From Flavobacterium crassostreae (lineage in GTDB: Bacteria; Bacteroidota; Bacteroidia; Flavobacteriales; Flavobacteriaceae), in NCBI RefSeq assembly GCF_001831475.1, contig NZ_CP017688.1:2914001-2978000 (forward strand): 64,000 nt of DNA. Direction: 5' to 3'. The notes under the pieces were generated by a model. The model was not told the origin of the DNA. It saw only the letters and a list, made by a program, of their open reading frames with translations, and did not search any database. Within the stretch, counting starts at the first letter, position 1. Every line of letters starts with the position of its first letter. Shown piece after piece: positions 61,687-64,000 of this stretch. Both the position numbers and the translations under genes were made by a program.

Positions 61687-62313
61687 TTACTGATTTGAAG
61701 TTTTCTTTAATGGAGACAAAGATTTGATTTTCGGTTTGGTCTTTTCAATAATTTCATTAGCAACAAATTTATTATCAGTAAACAAACTAATGTTATCTTC
61801 AGTAATTGTCCATTGTAAAGTGTTGTCATCAATATAAATCAATTTAGGTTCTACAATATTTCCTAGTCTATCTTTTTTATATCCAAAAAATAATATAGGG
61901 TCAATTGAAGTTGTACCTTCATCAAACAACGACATAGTAAATTGATTTGAAATAGCAGATGAAAAATTAGTACTTATATTCATCGGCATATTTTTATTAT
62001 CCAATTTTTTAAAAAGTATTGAATATTTATTTACTCGCAATATGAATCTTTTGTATTTTCCATACTTCCAATTATTTGGAAAAGTCGTTTGAATACTATG
62101 TATCATTTTCGAATTTAAGAGGGATGCTTCAAATCCTCTACCTCTAGCCTCAATTGGAGTTTGACTAACCTCTTTTTCAAAATTTGAAGAAGCATTTTTA
62201 AATGCATTAAATATTAATGGCAATTCTTTTCTTAAATCAATTTGACATTCGGTATCTTTTGCTGTTCTTCTTTTAATTGATGATTGATTTTGGCTTGTTA
62301 AATTTATTATCAT
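61687..62313 (-). CDS. Partner protein of XRE-ImmA (possible toxin)
   Basis: A 208-residue soluble protein (MIINLTSQNQSSIKRRTAKD, FEASLLNSKMIHSIQTTFPN, PILFFGYKKDRLGNIVEPKL). I do not recognise a family. It is the first gene of a two-gene operon with an XRE-ImmA/IrrE regulator, a layout shared by several toxin-antitoxin-like modules, so a toxin or effector role is possible. Its promoter region contains two 27-bp direct repeats that could be autoregulatory sites. Confidence 0.6.
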   Translation of the reverse strand: MIINLTSQNQSSIKRRTAKDTECQIDLRKELPLIFNAFKNASSNFEKEVSQTPIEARGRGFEASLLNSKMIHSIQTTFPNNWKYGKYKRFILRVNKYSILFKKLDNKNMPMNISTNFSSAISNQFTMSLFDEGTTSIDPILFFGYKKDRLGNIVEPKLIYIDDNTLQWTITEDNISLFTDNKFVANEIIEKTKPKIKSLSPLKKTSNQ

Positions 62314-62339
62314 AATATTATTGTTGAGCTATTAGATTG

Positions 62340-62402
62340 CAAATATATAATTTTTAAACGAATATGTAACTTTTGATATATAATTTTTTAATCAATATGT
62401 AA
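62340..62402 (-). promoter_or_regulatory. Promoter and direct-repeat operator of the XRE-ImmA operon
   Basis: A minus-strand TATATTTG -7 element lies at 62340-62347. Two direct repeats, 62343-62369 and 62376-62402 (both start ATATATAATTTTT and end AATATGTAA), match at 24 of 27 positions with a 33-bp period, about three helical turns. One copy overlaps the -7 element. This suits repression by the XRE protein. Confidence 0.65.
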
Positions 62403-62419
62403 AAAGAAGAAAAAAACCA

Positions 62420-62547
62420 GCCCATAACAATCGTCTTAACTAATTTGCAGATTCTTTGGAATTACCGTTTTTAATTGTATATTCGTTTCGAAGAAAAACA
62501 TCCGTATCCAAAGCCTGCAAACTAGTTAAGGCGGGAACGTTGTGCGC
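62420..62547 (+). other. attC-like site 5
   Basis: R'' box GCCCATAAC (62420-62428), arm GTCTTAACTAATTTGCAG (62433-62450) pairing with CTGCAAACTAGTTAAGGC (62515-62532), an inner stem CTTTGGA (62454-62460) with TCCAAAG (62507-62513), and core GTTGTGCGC (62539-62547). Both spacers between boxes and arms are about 5 nt, as in textbook attC sites. The R'' box complements GTTATGGGC (56830) rather than the start of this unit (GTTATGAAT at 60192). Length is 128 bp. Confidence 0.78.
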
Positions 62548-62571
62548 AATCATTAAACATAAAAATATATT

Positions 62572-63114
62572 ATGAAATTTATTTATACATTTTCTTTTCT
62601 AATTATCTCTATAATTAGTTTTGCTCAAAAACGAGATATTCCTGCTGAAATTATATTGATTGATGGTGATACAATTAATACTGAAATCAGTGTAGGTGTA
62701 AATTTATTCAATAAAGACTTTATAAATGAACTAAGCATAATAAAATCAGTAAAATTAGTGCATGATATCAATGGAAAAACAAAAATTTTAGCCAAGGAAA
62801 TAAAAAAAATAAGCTTTACAGATTTCAAAAATTCACAACGTGTATTTGTTGCTGACAATAAAAAACTTAGAGAAATGATTTATGAAAACATAGTTAAGTG
62901 CTATATCTATTATATGGCTAATCCATACGACGGAAGTAAAGTTGCTCAATTTGAATTTTATGATGAGGATGGTAAAAAAGCCCGAAATTTAAAAAAAGCC
63001 GTTAAAGAGAAACCCGAAATACTTGATATAATAAAAAATTCTAAAGAATTGAATTACGCAACAATCCAATTTATTTTAAAAAAATATGAAGATGATTATT
63101 TAATTAAGAAATAG
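62572..63114 (+). CDS. Secreted protein of unknown function (cassette)
   Basis: A 180-residue protein with signal peptide (MKFIYTFSFLIISIISFAQ, cleavage near 19). The mature domain starts KRDIPAEIILIDGDTINTEI, beta-rich, then helical with many Lys. This resembles small Bacteroidota secreted proteins of no known role. The start is 33 bases after core 62539 and the stop 11 bases before R'' box GCGCACAAC. Confidence 0.75.
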   Translation: MKFIYTFSFLIISIISFAQKRDIPAEIILIDGDTINTEISVGVNLFNKDFINELSIIKSVKLVHDINGKTKILAKEIKKISFTDFKNSQRVFVADNKKLREMIYENIVKCYIYYMANPYDGSKVAQFEFYDEDGKKARNLKKAVKEKPEILDIIKNSKELNYATIQFILKKYEDDYLIKK

Positions 63115-63125
63115 AATAGATGACA

Positions 63126-63265
63126 GCGCACAACAGCCGTTTCAAGAAATTTGGGTATTTGGCTTAATTTAAAGACTGTTTTGTACTTATTATTATTGGT
63201 CTTTAATTTAGGGTGTCGGGATTTACTACACCCTAACCATCGCCTACTAGCGAAACGTTAGCGGA
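63126..63265 (+). other. attC-like site 6 (right end of array)
   Basis: R'' box GCGCACAAC (63126-63134) is the exact reverse complement of GTTGTGCGC at 62539. The next core is GTTAGCGGA (63257-63265). An inner perfect 9-bp hairpin TTAGGGTGT/ACACCCTAA lies near 63207-63237, and the shared block GGCTTAATTTAAAG at 63161-63174. The outer arms pair only weakly (GTTTC/GAAAC). The core overlaps the stop codon of the following minus-strand gene. Confidence 0.7.
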
Positions 63266-63458
63266 GATTTAAAACCTTAATGTCAACTAACTTTCTAAGT
63301 TCGTATTGAGCACCGTCCACAATAGAAATTAATCCTAATTGGTATTTGTGTTCAACTTTACCTGTAAATAATTCTCTGTTAGCGTTGCAAGAGATATAAA
63401 ATTCTATTGTGTCACCTTGTTTGATATTCTCAATCATAATAAAAACGTTTGCTGACAA
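63258..63458 (-). CDS. Small beta-protein right of the array
   Basis: A protein of 66 residues, or 59 if it starts at the internal Met (MIENIKQGDTIEFYISCNAN). It is beta-rich and small-barrel-like. It resembles the 49-residue phage protein at 53131-53280 in its start and layout. Its final codons and stop lie in the core site at 63257, suggesting that the array was joined at the 3' end of this gene. Function unknown. Confidence 0.6.
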   Translation of the reverse strand: MSANVFIMIENIKQGDTIEFYISCNANRELFTGKVEHKYQLGLISIVDGAQYELRKLVDIKVLNLR

Positions 63459-63478
63459 GGTATATTAGCCATACCCAG

Positions 63479-63505
63479 TTAAGGTTAAGGTTAAGGTTAA
63501 GGTTA
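63479..63505 (+). repeat. GTTAAG hexamer tandem repeat
   Basis: Four perfect tandem copies of GTTAAG (63479-63502) followed by GTTATT. The repeat lies between two minus-strand genes and would be transcribed as CTTAAC repeats. It is prone to slippage, so copy number may vary and change expression of the downstream small gene. Confidence 0.8.
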
Positions 63506-63528
63506 TTGTTTTATTTTTGTGGAATTGC

Positions 63529-63738
63529 TTATTTTGATCGTGCTCTGGTATTACAAAAATCTAAAGCTTGTTTAAAAAACCTTATATTTTCTTCCGCTCT
63601 TGGATGGCTTTCTTTCTCTTGTTTTTGCCAATATATAATAGCACCCTCACAACCATTTTTATACCGATTTAACCCTTCAATAGTATTTGAGGAATTGATC
63701 GTTGCTTGCAAGTTTGATTTATCAAATTCTATTATCAT
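63529..63738 (-). CDS. Small protein coupled to DUF3560 gene
   Basis: A 69-residue hydrophilic protein. The start is taken at 63738 because ATGA overlaps the stop of the DUF3560 gene (63735-63737), which implies coupled translation; an upstream ATG at 63747 is also in frame. The sequence is helical (YKNGCEGAIIYWQKQEKESH, RAEENIRFFKQALDFCNTRA). No family recognised. Confidence 0.6.
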   Translation of the reverse strand: MIIEFDKSNLQATINSSNTIEGLNRYKNGCEGAIIYWQKQEKESHPRAEENIRFFKQALDFCNTRARSK

Positions 63739-64000
63739 TCTCCCCATAGTTTAAGTGCCAAAGAATAATTCTTTTCCGCTTCGTTGACTGCTTTCTTTGC
63801 ATAGGTAAGGGAATAAGAATGTCTGCGTTCAATAGTTCCGTTTTTCAAACCTTCGTGCTGTATTTTAGCCTCTTCAAGTTTATACTGATAGTATTCTAAA
63901 CATTCCGGCATTGAAAGGTTTATTATGGATGCTTTTCTTTCCCAATATTCGGCTCTACTTTGGTAATCAGCTGCTTTTTGTAAATGCTGTACTGAATTTT
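63735..64000 (-). CDS. DUF3560 protein (C-terminal part, cut by window end)
   Basis: The minus-strand frame is open to the window edge and ends at 63735. The visible 87 or so residues (HLQKAADYQSRAEYWERKAS, CLEYYQYKLEEAKIQHEGLK, RRHSYSLTYAKKAVNEAEKN) are helical with aromatic and charged repeats, like the C-terminal region of DUF3560 proteins. These are found in plasmids, conjugative elements and phages of Bacteroidota. It suggests that mobile-element sequence continues past the window. Confidence 0.6.
   Translation of the reverse strand, partial: NSVQHLQKAADYQSRAEYWERKASIINLSMPECLEYYQYKLEEAKIQHEGLKNGTIERRHSYSLTYAKKAVNEAEKNYSLALKLWGE

Noticed and set aside
63380..63390. GTTAGCGTTGC inside the small gene at 63258-63458, similar to a core site
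   Set aside because: It lies within a coding frame and has no palindrome or complementary box around it.
1..64000. CRISPR arrays, insertion sequences and rRNA genes
   Set aside because: No regularly spaced identical repeats, no transposase-like product and no rRNA-like sequence were seen; the GTTAAG tract is a simple tandem repeat.

Overview
The window looks like chromosome from a member of the Flavobacteriaceae, probably Flavobacterium or a close relative. The DNA is AT-rich. Several promoters match the Bacteroidetes sigma consensus TTG-N19-TAnnTTTG exactly. A 6S-like RNA of the flavobacterial type lies between zapA and rny, and most proteins are typical Bacteroidota families (TonB-dependent receptor with a CarboxypepD_reg domain, DUF4290, DUF493, short outer-membrane barrels). 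All calls come from reading the sequence; no database search was run.

Bases 1-28190 are ordinary core genome: a polyprenyl-phosphate glycosyltransferase (cut by the window edge), phosphoglucomutase, an MsbA-like ABC exporter, a DUF2971 protein, secreted proteins, a TonB-dependent receptor with an M23 peptidase, the coiled-coil/zapA/6S RNA/rny cluster, xerD, three outer-membrane barrels, aroQ, a cation efflux protein, murA with DUF4290 and DUF493, a NadR-like ATPase, recQ-fmt, HU, a YqgE protein, a class IV aminotransferase, a START-like protein and tRNA-Met. MurA carries Asp in place of the fosfomycin-target Cys.

Bases 28191-54860 are a siphovirus-like prophage beside tRNA-Met. An integrase on the + strand is followed by an almost wholly minus-strand module. 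Read from right to left this gives a ParB-methyltransferase fusion, small and large terminase, portal, scaffold, capsid, tail, a 1392-residue tape measure, tail tip, fibre, holin, M15 endolysin and a membrane-anchored coiled-coil protein. Three copies of one 17-bp palindrome (GTAACATA-N-TATGTTAC) sit at three minus-strand promoters and look like one phage operator. A 68-nt tRNA-like element lies in the same operon.

Bases 54980-63265 are the most unusual part: a series of single-gene units separated by 128-140 bp imperfect palindromes with the layout of integron attC sites. Each unit begins at AAC|GTTRRRY and, in three clean cases, ends shortly after the stop codon with the exact reverse complement of that same start. 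Cargo genes encode a KilA-N protein, a DUF4236 protein, an HPP-family membrane protein, secreted or membrane proteins of unknown function, and an inverted XRE-ImmA/IrrE gene pair resembling a toxin-antitoxin module. No integron integrase is visible. To the right of the array, phage or mobile-element-like minus-strand genes resume (a small protein resembling one left of the array, a 69-residue protein, a DUF3560 protein cut by the window end). The simplest reading is that the cassette array sits as cargo inside the larger mobile element. The right end of that element was not found in the window.
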